From Methylotenera sp. (GTDB taxonomy: Bacteria > Pseudomonadota > Gammaproteobacteria > Burkholderiales > Methylophilaceae), in NCBI RefSeq assembly GCF_029945705.1, contig NZ_JAQSDC010000004.1, positions 124,001 through 188,000 of the forward strand: DNA of 64,000 bases. Reading direction: 5' to 3'. The position numbers and the translations under genes were made by a program. The notes under the pieces were generated by a model that had not been told where the DNA came from, did not search any database, and was given only the letters and a program-made list of their open reading frames with translations. Shown here in pieces: positions 18,628-26,706 of this stretch. Each line of letters begins with the position of its first letter. The stretch's first letter is position 1.

Positions 18628-18856
18628 ATTAAAAGTTGCTGTGCAAGCCGCACTGGATGGTGATTGGGATACGTCACACAATATTGCTCAAAACTACAAT
18701 GACTCCACCGCCAATTGGATTCACGCAGTACTTCACAAAATTGAAGGTGACGAGTGGAATAGCAAATATTGGTATGCCAAAACTACGGGTAAAAATTTTG
18801 AAGATTTTAATGATACCCATGAAGAGCTAAAAGCAATTCAATTCAGCTTAAGTTGA
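18602..18856 (+). CDS. Conserved hypothetical protein
   Basis: An 84-residue acidic cytoplasmic protein beginning [20 protein letters not shown]. Its [12 protein letters not shown] and [11 protein letters not shown] segments resemble a small family whose other members read WIHAVLHxxEGD and YWYRRAG. No catalytic motif is visible and the function is unknown. It starts within the end of the GIY-YIG gene, suggesting coupled translation. Confidence 0.7.
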   Translation: MSHKLNVAELKVAVQAALDGDWDTSHNIAQNYNDSTANWIHAVLHKIEGDEWNSKYWYAKTTGKNFEDFNDTHEELKAIQFSLS

Positions 18857-18875
18857 ATTGCTTCAGATATAAATT

Positions 18876-19449
18876 TTAGCCATCAGAAGAAAAAACTACT
18901 AGTTTTAATGAAGGTACAACAACAAGCTCCCCTTCTTGTTTTTTTGTATAATATGCCCCTGATTTTTTGCTAGCATCGACTATATTGTTGAGTAATTGTT
19001 GACTCGCTAGATTCGAGCAAATAAACCAACTTCCTTCGCTAGTCCAAGTTGGCGGTATTGGTGTTTCGCGCCATGCTTCATATGTATAGAAGTAGTCATT
19101 GCGTGCTCCAGCATTATGTCCCCTAGCTTGTAATGCATTGTTAAAGTAATCTAATCCTTTAGACTCAATGCCTTGTAGAGTTGAATCTGAAAGTCTGAAA
19201 GTCTGAAAATGGCAATGCTACAACCCTCTCTAAAAACTCCTTCTTCAGCAATTGAAACTGGATAACTGACTTCAATTTCACTAGGTAAAACCGCTTTGTA
19301 ATGATAGTAAAGTAAAGCCTTATAGGCTAAGTAAGGGCTAAGAATAATTATGAGTAACGAGAGGTATTTTTTATTTTTATACAGTGCATAAAGCGCCCAA
19401 ATAACAAGGATAAAAATTATAATAACAGTAATAAAACCACAGTGGTCAT
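18876..19449 (-). pseudogene. Broken gene for a small membrane protein, with 8-bp tandem duplication
   Basis: A gene of roughly 190 codons can be rebuilt from three frames. An ATG at 19449 with AAGG about 10 bases upstream begins MTTVVLLLLL. A shift in the TTATTATAATTTTT run leads to two hydrophobic segments (IIFILVIWALYALY and LLIIILSPYLAYKALLYY), then EIEVSYPVSIAEEGVFREGC. A second shift lies exactly at a tandem 8-bp repeat (TCTGAAAG at 19186-19193 and 19194-19201, then TCTGAAAA). Removing one 8-bp unit restores AIFRLSDSTLQGIESKGLDYF and an open frame to the TAA at 18876-18878. The protein family is not recognised. It lies 46 bp downstream of creD on the same strand. Confidence 0.7.
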
Positions 19450-19495
19450 CAAGTTGTTTCCTTTTCTTATCCCGCGCGGTAGCGCAGGCATAGTT

Positions 19496-20920
19496 TTAAA
19501 TGATTGAACTTACTTCTTTACTACTAATTTGATACCAGTCCACCTTACGTGTAATCACCATGGTTACAGCAAGTAAGCCAAATACGAGCAATGAACCCAT
19601 AAGCAAGGCATTATCTTCTGAAGCCAATATGCCATACAGCGCGCTATACAAAGCGGTGAGTAAACCTGCAAATATAAAACCATGACCTTTGCTTTTTAGT
19701 ACGTAAGTGAGGTAATAACCTAACAAACTGACGCATGATAAGCTGGCAATTAAGTAAGACATGGCAAAGCTAATGTGTTCTGAAAGTGAAATGAGCAATA
19801 AGTAAAACAAAGCCATTGCTAAGCCCACTAATGTGTATTGCGCAGGGTGAATGCGTAGGCGTTTGATAATTTCAAAGATAAAGAAACCAGCAAACGTTAG
19901 GCCGATAAACAGTAAACCATATTTAGTGGCGCGGTCTGATTGGCTATATACGTTGATAGGTTCTACAAAACCGATTGAGAGTGACTCAAGTGACTGGATT
20001 GAATTAGCCGCTTGTGCTGCTGGGTATGATGCTCTTGCTGAATCAGATGCAGAAGTCGCAGTTGATTTATCACTCCAACCTTGGTTAAGCATGTTCAGTA
20101 AAATGGTTTGATTGCTGCTAGAGAGTGAAGAAACTTCCCACTGTGCTTGGAAACCAGCAGGGGTGATTTTTTGCGTAGCGGCATCTGGTAAAAAGCTACC
20201 GTTAAAATGTGGGTGTTGCCAGCTTGATTGCAAGGCAATTTTGTTGCTGTCGGCAATAGGTGTGAAATTAAAATTCTCCATACCGCGTAAGTTCAGTTTA
20301 AATTCAAAAGTTACATTTTTTGCAGCAATCACATCAAGCTTTCCTAGCTCCGCATGAATGCCGTTGCCAAGTGTGGCAAGATTAGTGCCTTGTTCAAATT
20401 GATAAGTTTCGCCATTAAGCGTCAGTTCTGGTTTGCCGTTAATACCACGCGTATCGCTAATGCCCATAGTAATATAAGCTGGTGAAAAGGTAATTTTTCC
20501 GCCCTCATGTTGCGGTTTAATGACATAGTCAGCAGGGTACTTAAATGAACCTTTAATATTGCCGCCAAGTTGATACATTAGGGCTTTATAAATGCCTAAT
20601 TTTTTATATTCATTGCTAAAGCCGCCCGTTAGCTCCAAATCATCTGGCAGCATGTATGACACATACTCATCTTTACGCTTTTCATTTTTTTCGACTTTAT
20701 TTTCTGTGACTTTTACGTAATATTCTTCCGTATACGGCACGGCTAAAATAGGCCCCATAATGGTTTGCGCGCCAGCTGAGCTAGCTGCTATTTGCTGTTT
20801 CACGCCCTCTTGCAGATTTTGCCGTTCAGAAATAAGTGAGTTGATGTACATCACCGCCCACGACATGACCATAGTGAGAAGAAAAATACCGATGACTTTA
20901 AAAATAAATGCCCGATTCAT
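19496..20920 (-). CDS. creD: Inner-membrane protein CreD
   Basis: A CreD family protein of 474 residues. It has one N-terminal helix (about 8-28), a large periplasmic domain opening with QTIMGPILAVPYTEEYYVKV, and five to six C-terminal helices from about residue 330. In enterobacteria creD is the most strongly induced target of CreBC and affects envelope integrity and sensitivity to colicin E2 and beta-lactams; its biochemical role is unknown. A perfect CreB tag lies about 70 bp upstream of the start (20990-21005), so it likely has its own CreB-driven promoter, although dgkA precedes it on the same strand. Confidence 0.92.
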   Translation of the reverse strand: MNRAFIFKVIGIFLLTMVMSWAVMYINSLISERQNLQEGVKQQIAASSAGAQTIMGPILAVPYTEEYYVKVTENKVEKNEKRKDEYVSYMLPDDLELTGGFSNEYKKLGIYKALMYQLGGNIKGSFKYPADYVIKPQHEGGKITFSPAYITMGISDTRGINGKPELTLNGETYQFEQGTNLATLGNGIHAELGKLDVIAAKNVTFEFKLNLRGMENFNFTPIADSNKIALQSSWQHPHFNGSFLPDAATQKITPAGFQAQWEVSSLSSSNQTILLNMLNQGWSDKSTATSASDSARASYPAAQAANSIQSLESLSIGFVEPINVYSQSDRATKYGLLFIGLTFAGFFIFEIIKRLRIHPAQYTLVGLAMALFYLLLISLSEHISFAMSYLIASLSCVSLLGYYLTYVLKSKGHGFIFAGLLTALYSALYGILASEDNALLMGSLLVFGLLAVTMVITRKVDWYQISSKEVSSII

Positions 20921-20989
20921 GATGAACTCCGAATTAGTAATGTGGAGCTAGCAGAATAGTAGGCGTGGGTGAAGTGTTGATGCGCTTGT

Positions 20990-21005
20990 GTGAAGTGAAC
21001 GTGAA
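20990..21005 (-). promoter_or_regulatory. Perfect cre-tag (CreB binding site) upstream of creD
   Basis: On the minus strand the sequence reads TTCAC-GTTCAC-TTCAC, an exact match to the TTCAC-N6-TTCAC direct repeat bound by CreB in E. coli. A further TGAAG-containing half-site lies about 20 bp closer to the gene. The same wider block recurs at 25025-25067. Confidence 0.8.
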
Positions 21006-21018
21006 GTTTTGCTTTTTA

Positions 21019-21381
21019 CTAATAAAAATAGGGCAAAAAAATCAATATACCCAAAATCGCAGCGCCGATTGCGCAAATTAATACTGCGCCTGCGGCGATA
21101 TCTTTGGCTTTTTTTACTGAGTGATGCAGATCAGGAGAAACCACATCGCATAAAAATTCAAATGCGGTATTGATCGTTTCTGCAAACCAAACCAGCGCAA
21201 TGGCGACGACTAGCCATCGCCAATCGTTGGTGTTAATATTTTTGATTAGACCAAGCGAGGTAGTCAACATTGTAATTGCTAGATGTATCCAAGCATTATG
21301 CTGAGTTTTTAGCATAAATTGTATGCCATCTAGTGCGTAGCTAAAGCTTTTAAGACGTTTTTTGATTGAAAATGAGGGCAT
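21019..21381 (-). CDS. dgkA: Diacylglycerol kinase (DgkA family)
   Basis: A 120-residue integral membrane kinase of the prokaryotic DgkA/undecaprenol kinase family. It has three transmembrane helices and the signature AETINTAFEFLCD (about 66-78), which supplies the catalytic glutamate and metal-binding residues, followed by KKAKDIAAGAV. It phosphorylates diacylglycerol (or undecaprenol) to recycle lipid by-products of envelope synthesis. It lies between the LDI-like gene and creD on the same strand, consistent with an envelope-lipid theme. Confidence 0.92.
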   Translation of the reverse strand: MPSFSIKKRLKSFSYALDGIQFMLKTQHNAWIHLAITMLTTSLGLIKNINTNDWRWLVVAIALVWFAETINTAFEFLCDVVSPDLHHSVKKAKDIAAGAVLICAIGAAILGILIFLPYFY

Positions 21382-21519
21382 GTTTTAGCCTTTGTTTTGC
21401 TTAGGATGAAGCCGCCATTGCGTTGCTTGGCTTTGATATTGGAGTTTGTTCTTAAAAAGGCGCGCTTTAATTGATAACGTTACCCCAACGATACTGGCTA
21501 AAAATACGCAGCACACCAT

Positions 21520-23442
21520 TTATTGAGTCACTTTCTGCTTGAGTAAGATTTCTGTTCTACCGTTAATCAAAAGCCTGAAAGTAGCGTTGCCTAGCGCGTT
21601 GGCAATGATAGTTTGCTCGGTTGAGCCAGTGATTAGATAGGCTCTATGTGGTAGTAAATTAGCTAAATGGATGACAAACTTTTCCGCATCGGTGCCATTG
21701 TAAAACACGGCTCTGAGACTATTTCGCTGATATGACGCGTGTGCCACCAACACATCGGGATAGGGCACGTGGCTGATGATAGGGTGCTTGTTTTTCTTTG
21801 GCGTTCCTATCAGTTGTTGAAAGCTATTTTTTGAGCAACTTTTAGCCAAAAATTCCACGCAATGCGCCCATACTGACGCATTCTCGCGATGCTTCACTCC
21901 AGCAATTTCTTGGCTTGGGTTTTCTAACGCTAACTGCTCAAAACACAGTTTAGCCACCTCATTATCGCCCAACTCTTTTGCCGCAAGCGCTAGGCCAGCG
22001 TAAGCGGCTGCGCGTGAAAAACCATAATTACCAGTGTCTATTGGCCAAAAAGCAGCTCGGTTTAGCTGGTTATTTTTTAATAATGTTGGGCGCAATAACA
22101 GCCATTGACGCAGTGCGATTGTTGGCAAAGTGGCATTTAAGAAGAAGCAAGGCAAGGCTTGCGGTAATGCACCGCCAAATACAGGCAAAGCCAGCCCCGT
22201 GTAGCTTGAGCGGCACGGAATAAAACGCCCCGCTAAATCAATGAATTCATGCTCTAAATGGTGTGTAAAGTCAGTTGCATGTTGCTGCCAAAGCGTCGGG
22301 TTATGGTGCTTAATCGCTGCCGAGCCAATGCTGTTGCATAGAGGATAAATCCAATTTGGCTCGCAAGCCATTAAGTAAAAATCTGATTTTTTAAACCCGC
22401 TATGCAGTTTATCAATAAGCAAGGATTGGTTGTAAGCAAAGCATTCACCTACGGGGTGATTGAACGAAAAGCTATTTGGTTGGCAAAAATCTTCACGTCC
22501 TGAAGCTGCGTGAAATAGCGCAATTTGCGTGGCACAAAAACCTGTGAACATAATATTATCGCGTGCTATTGGATCAGCACTGTTTTGCAAATTTCCCCAG
22601 CAGTTTTCAAGTTGCCAATATTGCCAAATGCGATAATCTGTTTGTTTTAGTATTAAATTATGCTGTGCCTCACTCAAATAGCCACTGAATGCGCTTAGAT
22701 GCGTGGCTTGCGCCATTGAAAGTGCATAGCCTAAAAAATTGAGTTGATAACGCACCGCAGAGGTTTGAAATTGATCTATCCACTCCAAACCGTCAAAGTT
22801 TTCAAGTGGTTGCAAAGCGCGATCTAACAAAAATCGCATTTGTTTGAGATCATTAAGTGTAAATTCAATACTTTCATCTTGAGAGTGAAATTGGCTCGCT
22901 AAGTTTGCACCAGCCGAACTTAAGTATTCATTGGCTTGTAATCGTAATTTAGCGCCATGCTTTTGCTTAAGTAAAGCCAATAATAGTGTGCATAGCAATA
23001 CTAAAGCCACAGAGCTAGGCAGCAGCCAAGTGGCATTAACGTTAAATCTGCCACAGATCAACGGGTTAATAATGGTGCTGTGTGGCATGATTGTTGCTGC
23101 CACTGCAGATAGAAACCAGCTAAGCACTGGAGCAAGTGCGTTACCCGTTGCAAACCACAACACCAATGCGCCAATGAACAAGCCAAATGCAAATATGCCG
23201 AGTGTAATGTGTATTAGGCCTTGCCAATTAGCAAAGCTAGCGTGCGCTAAAAAACCTCCGCCTGGTAAGATGATGCCCATGGCAAATGCGTGCCATTGAG
23301 AAGAGCTGCAAAGTGCAAGTATGAAGCATGCTAATAAAAAAAAGATGCCATAATATAAGCCTAGGCGACCTAGTTTTTGCTGAGTCACCTTTCCTGCAAA
23401 AAGCGTTCTATCAGGTAGTAAATCGAAATTTATCGGCTTCAT
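21520..23442 (-). CDS. Membrane protein with linalool dehydratase/isomerase-like domain
   Basis: A 640-residue protein. Residues 25-160 contain about five hydrophobic segments. A soluble domain of about 200-530 follows, resembling the Ldi enzyme family: YQLNFLGYALSMAQ, FSGYLSEAQHNLILK, DPIARDNIMFTGFCATQ, and CEPNWIYPLCN near 360-370. In Castellaniella Ldi two active-site cysteines lie nine residues apart; Cys360 and Cys369 here have exactly that spacing (recalled, not aligned). Ldi adds or removes water and isomerises monoterpene alcohols, but this protein's substrate is unknown and could be a membrane lipid or isoprenoid. Its ATG overlaps the stop of the BchE-like gene by 4 bp, so the two are translationally coupled and probably work together. 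Confidence 0.75.
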   Translation of the reverse strand: MKPINFDLLPDRTLFAGKVTQQKLGRLGLYYGIFFLLACFILALCSSSQWHAFAMGIILPGGGFLAHASFANWQGLIHITLGIFAFGLFIGALVLWFATGNALAPVLSWFLSAVAATIMPHSTIINPLICGRFNVNATWLLPSSVALVLLCTLLLALLKQKHGAKLRLQANEYLSSAGANLASQFHSQDESIEFTLNDLKQMRFLLDRALQPLENFDGLEWIDQFQTSAVRYQLNFLGYALSMAQATHLSAFSGYLSEAQHNLILKQTDYRIWQYWQLENCWGNLQNSADPIARDNIMFTGFCATQIALFHAASGREDFCQPNSFSFNHPVGECFAYNQSLLIDKLHSGFKKSDFYLMACEPNWIYPLCNSIGSAAIKHHNPTLWQQHATDFTHHLEHEFIDLAGRFIPCRSSYTGLALPVFGGALPQALPCFFLNATLPTIALRQWLLLRPTLLKNNQLNRAAFWPIDTGNYGFSRAAAYAGLALAAKELGDNEVAKLCFEQLALENPSQEIAGVKHRENASVWAHCVEFLAKSCSKNSFQQLIGTPKKNKHPIISHVPYPDVLVAHASYQRNSLRAVFYNGTDAEKFVIHLANLLPHRAYLITGSTEQTIIANALGNATFRLLINGRTEILLKQKVTQ

Positions 23443-24977
23443 TTGCTTGCCGAACGTACACTTATCGGAATAAATTTCTTTTTAATTGATGTATGTGCAT
23501 TTTCAAATTGGTGCAATGATGCACCCCAGAACTCGGCCACGGTTTGACCGTTCTTGGCTAACTTGGTGGCTAAAAAATCGTAAACTTCATGAAAAAACAC
23601 GCGGCGGCCGATTTTGTAATACCAGCGCATGCCGTGTAAAAATGCGGCGTCTTTATTTTTTATAGTTCTTGAAATGGCTTTTGGACGCAATTGCATGCAC
23701 ATTTCTATGCCTTTTACCCAACAAAAAACGCGCCAAGGCGGCACCTTTTGGGTGGCTAGTACTTGGTGTTTGTAATCCCATTTTCTGGAATCAGTTTGAA
23801 TGACTTGCCGATTTGCAACGGTCGGAAAATACGGCGTCCAGCGATGTGGAGTGACATACAGCATTTGAATTTGGTCAGGGTCGTAATTGAGTAAATGTTT
23901 GAGTGAGCGCCAGTAGTCTGCATCAGTTTCTTCTTCAAAACCAACTACATAAGTGGCGAGGGAGATAATGCCGTGTTGGCGCAACAGCTCAATAGCCAGT
24001 TTGTCAGTTCTAGTCGTTGTGCCTTTTTTAATGTTAGCAAGCGTTGATTCGTCATAGCTTTCAATTCCTAATAAAAAGCGAATCACCCCTGCTTTTTTGT
24101 ACAAATGCAGAATGTCAGCATCACGTACAACATCACCCGCACGGGTTGAGCCGACTAGCGTGAGGTTTACATTTTCGGCAATGAGTGCTTCTAAAAATAC
24201 TTTCCATGCTTTTCTTGAACCCGTAGGCAATTCGTCGGCAAAGTTAATTAGCACCACGCCTTGTTCACGGTTTAATCTAGCTAACTCTTTTGCAAATAAT
24301 ACGGGGTCGCGATTTCGCCATTTAGTCCAAAAGCCACGTTGTCCGCAATAGTTACACAAATAGGGGCAGCCTCGCGAAAATTGCACAACTACAGCGCGCA
24401 TATTGCCCCAATATGAATAGCGGCTATGGTCTATCAGCTCCCAACCAACGCGGTAATCATCCAAGTTTTCTATCATATCTGCTGCTGGCGTAGAAAAAGG
24501 CTTGTTGTTGACGCGGTAAGCAATGCCTTTTACTTTTTGTAGATCATGCTTATTGAATAAGGTTGTGACCAGATGTGGCGTAGTGTACTCACCTTCACCT
24601 CGTACTATGTAGTCAATTTCTGGCGTTTCGTCTAAAACATCTTGCCAGTGATAAGTAGGGAAAACTCCGCCGTAAATAATGGTTATGTTAGGCGCTTGGT
24701 TTTTAATGCGCTGTGCAATGGTTTTAATCGTGACGTGTGCTGAGGTTGAGCCAGAGTGCCCCATTAGAACAAAATTTGGCGCATGCGCAATGGCTATCTT
24801 TACAATATTCACGATAGAAATCGGACCAAATTCGGCATCCAATAACACAACGTCAAACCCTGAGTCTACGAGTGGGCCGCCAATACTAAGTAAGCCCAGT
24901 GGTGGCAAATGTTCTTTAGGCATACGGCTGCCAATTGCAGTATGTGGTGGGTTAATCAACAATATCTTATTAGTCAT
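23439..24977 (-). CDS. BchE-family cobalamin-binding radical SAM protein
   Basis: A 512-residue B12-binding radical SAM enzyme. The N-terminal domain opens with LLINPPHTAIGSRMPKE, PPLGLLSIGGPL and LLDAEFGP. The radical SAM domain has CxxxCxxC as GCPYLCNYCG (about residue 208), then the GSTRAGDVVRDADILHLY and QIQMLYVTPHRWTPYF segments. These match BchE, the anaerobic Mg-protoporphyrin monomethyl ester oxidative cyclase, almost throughout. No other bacteriochlorophyll gene is present here, so a different substrate or tetrapyrrole reaction is likely. It starts a two-gene operon with the LDI-like protein, and a near-perfect CreB tag lies 69-84 bp upstream of its start. Confidence 0.85.
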   Translation of the reverse strand: MTNKILLINPPHTAIGSRMPKEHLPPLGLLSIGGPLVDSGFDVVLLDAEFGPISIVNIVKIAIAHAPNFVLMGHSGSTSAHVTIKTIAQRIKNQAPNITIIYGGVFPTYHWQDVLDETPEIDYIVRGEGEYTTPHLVTTLFNKHDLQKVKGIAYRVNNKPFSTPAADMIENLDDYRVGWELIDHSRYSYWGNMRAVVVQFSRGCPYLCNYCGQRGFWTKWRNRDPVLFAKELARLNREQGVVLINFADELPTGSRKAWKVFLEALIAENVNLTLVGSTRAGDVVRDADILHLYKKAGVIRFLLGIESYDESTLANIKKGTTTRTDKLAIELLRQHGIISLATYVVGFEEETDADYWRSLKHLLNYDPDQIQMLYVTPHRWTPYFPTVANRQVIQTDSRKWDYKHQVLATQKVPPWRVFCWVKGIEMCMQLRPKAISRTIKNKDAAFLHGMRWYYKIGRRVFFHEVYDFLATKLAKNGQTVAEFWGASLHQFENAHTSIKKKFIPISVRSASK

Positions 24978-25045
24978 TTTTCTATCCCATGATGATCAAT
25001 GAGGTAGTAGATTAATGACTTAGTTTGAAGTGTTGATGCGGCTGT

Positions 25046-25061
25046 ATGAAGTGAGTGTGAA
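25046..25061 (-). promoter_or_regulatory. Cre-tag with one mismatch upstream of the BchE-like operon
   Basis: On the minus strand it reads TTCAC-ACTCAC-TTCAT, one base off TTCAC-N6-TTCAC. The surrounding 25025-25067 block is nearly identical to 20970-21012 before creD, including the shared GAAGTGTTGATGCG and GTGAAGTTTTG. It lies about 70-85 bp before the radical SAM start codon. Confidence 0.7.
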
Positions 25062-25128
25062 GTTTTGTAGAATTTTGTAGGAGCTGTCTGAGGCCGCGGA
25101 CAGTCACATTAGCGGTCTCAGACCACTT

Positions 25129-26568
25129 TTATATAGGGATAATGATACTTGCGACCGCGCCGCCATTTGAATTATTTTGTAGAGTAACGCTACCGCCATG
25201 CAGTTTTACGACTTCCTGAACAAAGTTTAGCCCTAGCCCTGTGCTTTTTTGCCCGGCATTGATTGAAAAGTTAGGGCGAGGTAATGAGTAGAATTTATCA
25301 AATACTTTATCCAAAGCATAGTCTGGAATGCCGCTTCCTATATCACATACAGTGAGTTTTATTTGGGTTTGACTGCTTTCAGTAGCTACGATAACTTCAC
25401 CATTGGCGGGGCTAAAATCGAGCGCGTTTTCCAGTAAGTTGTAGATCGCTTGACCGAGTAAAAATGTATCTGCCTGAATCTCAATAGCGTTAAGTGGTGA
25501 AAATTTAAATTGAATATTATTTAGCGCTGCTTTGTTTGCTAAATGTGATATTTGCGTTTGTATTAGGTCGTTCAAATTGACCATGGTTAAGTGCTGTAGT
25601 TGCTGTTGATGTTCCAACGTTGCTAAGCCCAACATATTCTGAATAATGGTTTGCACGCGGTTTGATTGCGTTTTAATTTGCGCTAAAAAGTGTGCTTGGT
25701 CTTCTGGCGGCATACTGGGTGAAATTAACTCCAAAGCCGCTTGTATCGCCGTAATCGGGCTTTTTAACTCATGTGTTAAGTGCTGCACTGAGTCTTGAAT
25801 ATATTGTTTGCCATCTAACTCGCTGCGCATAGTTTGCATGGACTTGGCGAGTTCGGTGAGTTCGTCATTGCTTGAGATTGGAGGCGCAGCTTTTTCACCT
25901 TTCGTGACTTTTTCTGCGTAATCGCGCAATGCGTTAATTTTTCGGGTAAATCGCCATGTGAATAGCACACCGATAATCAGTGAAAGCCCAAATAATAAAG
26001 CGCCCCAGCGGATAATTTTGTTTTGCGCACGCTCAATAAATGGCAATAAAGTGCGGTTGGCTTTAGCAACAGTGAGCGAGCCGATAATATTGCTGCCATC
26101 TTTAATTGGCGCAGCGATGTACATAATCGTGTCGCTCTCTTCATCGCCAAGAACAGCAGGGCTAGAGCGTACGCCGTACTTACCTTTTAGCGTGAGGTAA
26201 ACATCATTCCATTTTGAATAATCTTGACCAAGCGCGATATTAGCCGAATCAAAAGTGACAATGCCATTGGTGTCGGTAATATAGACACGGTAATCTGCAG
26301 ACTGTTTTTTGATGCCCCAAATATTCGCTTTGGTGGCATGTGACTGATATTTAATAAGGCTTTGTGCGAAGTTGCCAGTCTGAATCGTATCGGTTTTTAC
26401 ATCGTTTGCGGCAAGCTCAGCTAATACGTTGGCGGTATCTACCAGCGTGTCTTCCATGGCTTGGCGCACGCCAGGTTTAACTTCATCTACAAACACATAC
26501 AGCACAAACCAAGCGGCAAGGCCGACTAATAAGAAGTAACCTAAGAAAATTTTAAGGCTAATTTTCAT
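25129..26568 (-). CDS. creC: Two-component sensor histidine kinase CreC
   Basis: A 479-residue membrane sensor kinase. Two transmembrane helices (about 8-28 and 185-205) flank a periplasmic sensor domain. A HAMP region, the phospho-acceptor HELKSPITAIQAALE (His about 266) and an ATPase domain follow (NLLENALDFS, DIGSGIP, STGLGLNFV). It is the partner of CreB, which is encoded 138 bp upstream. In E. coli CreC responds to growth on fermentation products in minimal media and to cell-wall stress, and CreB then activates genes bearing the TTCAC-N6-TTCAC tag. Confidence 0.9.
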   Translation of the reverse strand: MKISLKIFLGYFLLVGLAAWFVLYVFVDEVKPGVRQAMEDTLVDTANVLAELAANDVKTDTIQTGNFAQSLIKYQSHATKANIWGIKKQSADYRVYITDTNGIVTFDSANIALGQDYSKWNDVYLTLKGKYGVRSSPAVLGDEESDTIMYIAAPIKDGSNIIGSLTVAKANRTLLPFIERAQNKIIRWGALLFGLSLIIGVLFTWRFTRKINALRDYAEKVTKGEKAAPPISSNDELTELAKSMQTMRSELDGKQYIQDSVQHLTHELKSPITAIQAALELISPSMPPEDQAHFLAQIKTQSNRVQTIIQNMLGLATLEHQQQLQHLTMVNLNDLIQTQISHLANKAALNNIQFKFSPLNAIEIQADTFLLGQAIYNLLENALDFSPANGEVIVATESSQTQIKLTVCDIGSGIPDYALDKVFDKFYSLPRPNFSINAGQKSTGLGLNFVQEVVKLHGGSVTLQNNSNGGAVASIIIPI

Positions 26569-26594
26569 TTTTCAACTTAATCTACTACTTTGTC

Positions 26595-26656
26595 ATACCG
26601 ACGAAAGTCGGTATCTAGTGTCTTTAAGTCACTGGATTCCGTGTCATGCACGGAAT
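26595..26656. repeat. Twin-hairpin intergenic repeat between creB and creC
   Basis: Two perfect 8-bp stems lie side by side: ATACCGAC-GAAA-GTCGGTAT (26595-26614) and ATTCCGTG-TCATG-CACGGAAT (26636-26656), separated by a run holding TAGTGTCTTTAAGTCACTGG. The layout resembles the dispersed intergenic repeats with (CC)GGTATCCAGT / ACTGGATTCC arms seen in many betaproteobacteria and neisserial dRS3-like elements. A half copy (GCGGGAATCCAGT) lies at about 15169-15181. It sits inside the creB-creC operon and could lower creC expression. Confidence 0.6.
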
Positions 26657-26706
26657 GAGGAAATGAATAGTTTGAAATATTGAGAACTAATATCATGGTC
26701 TTATTT

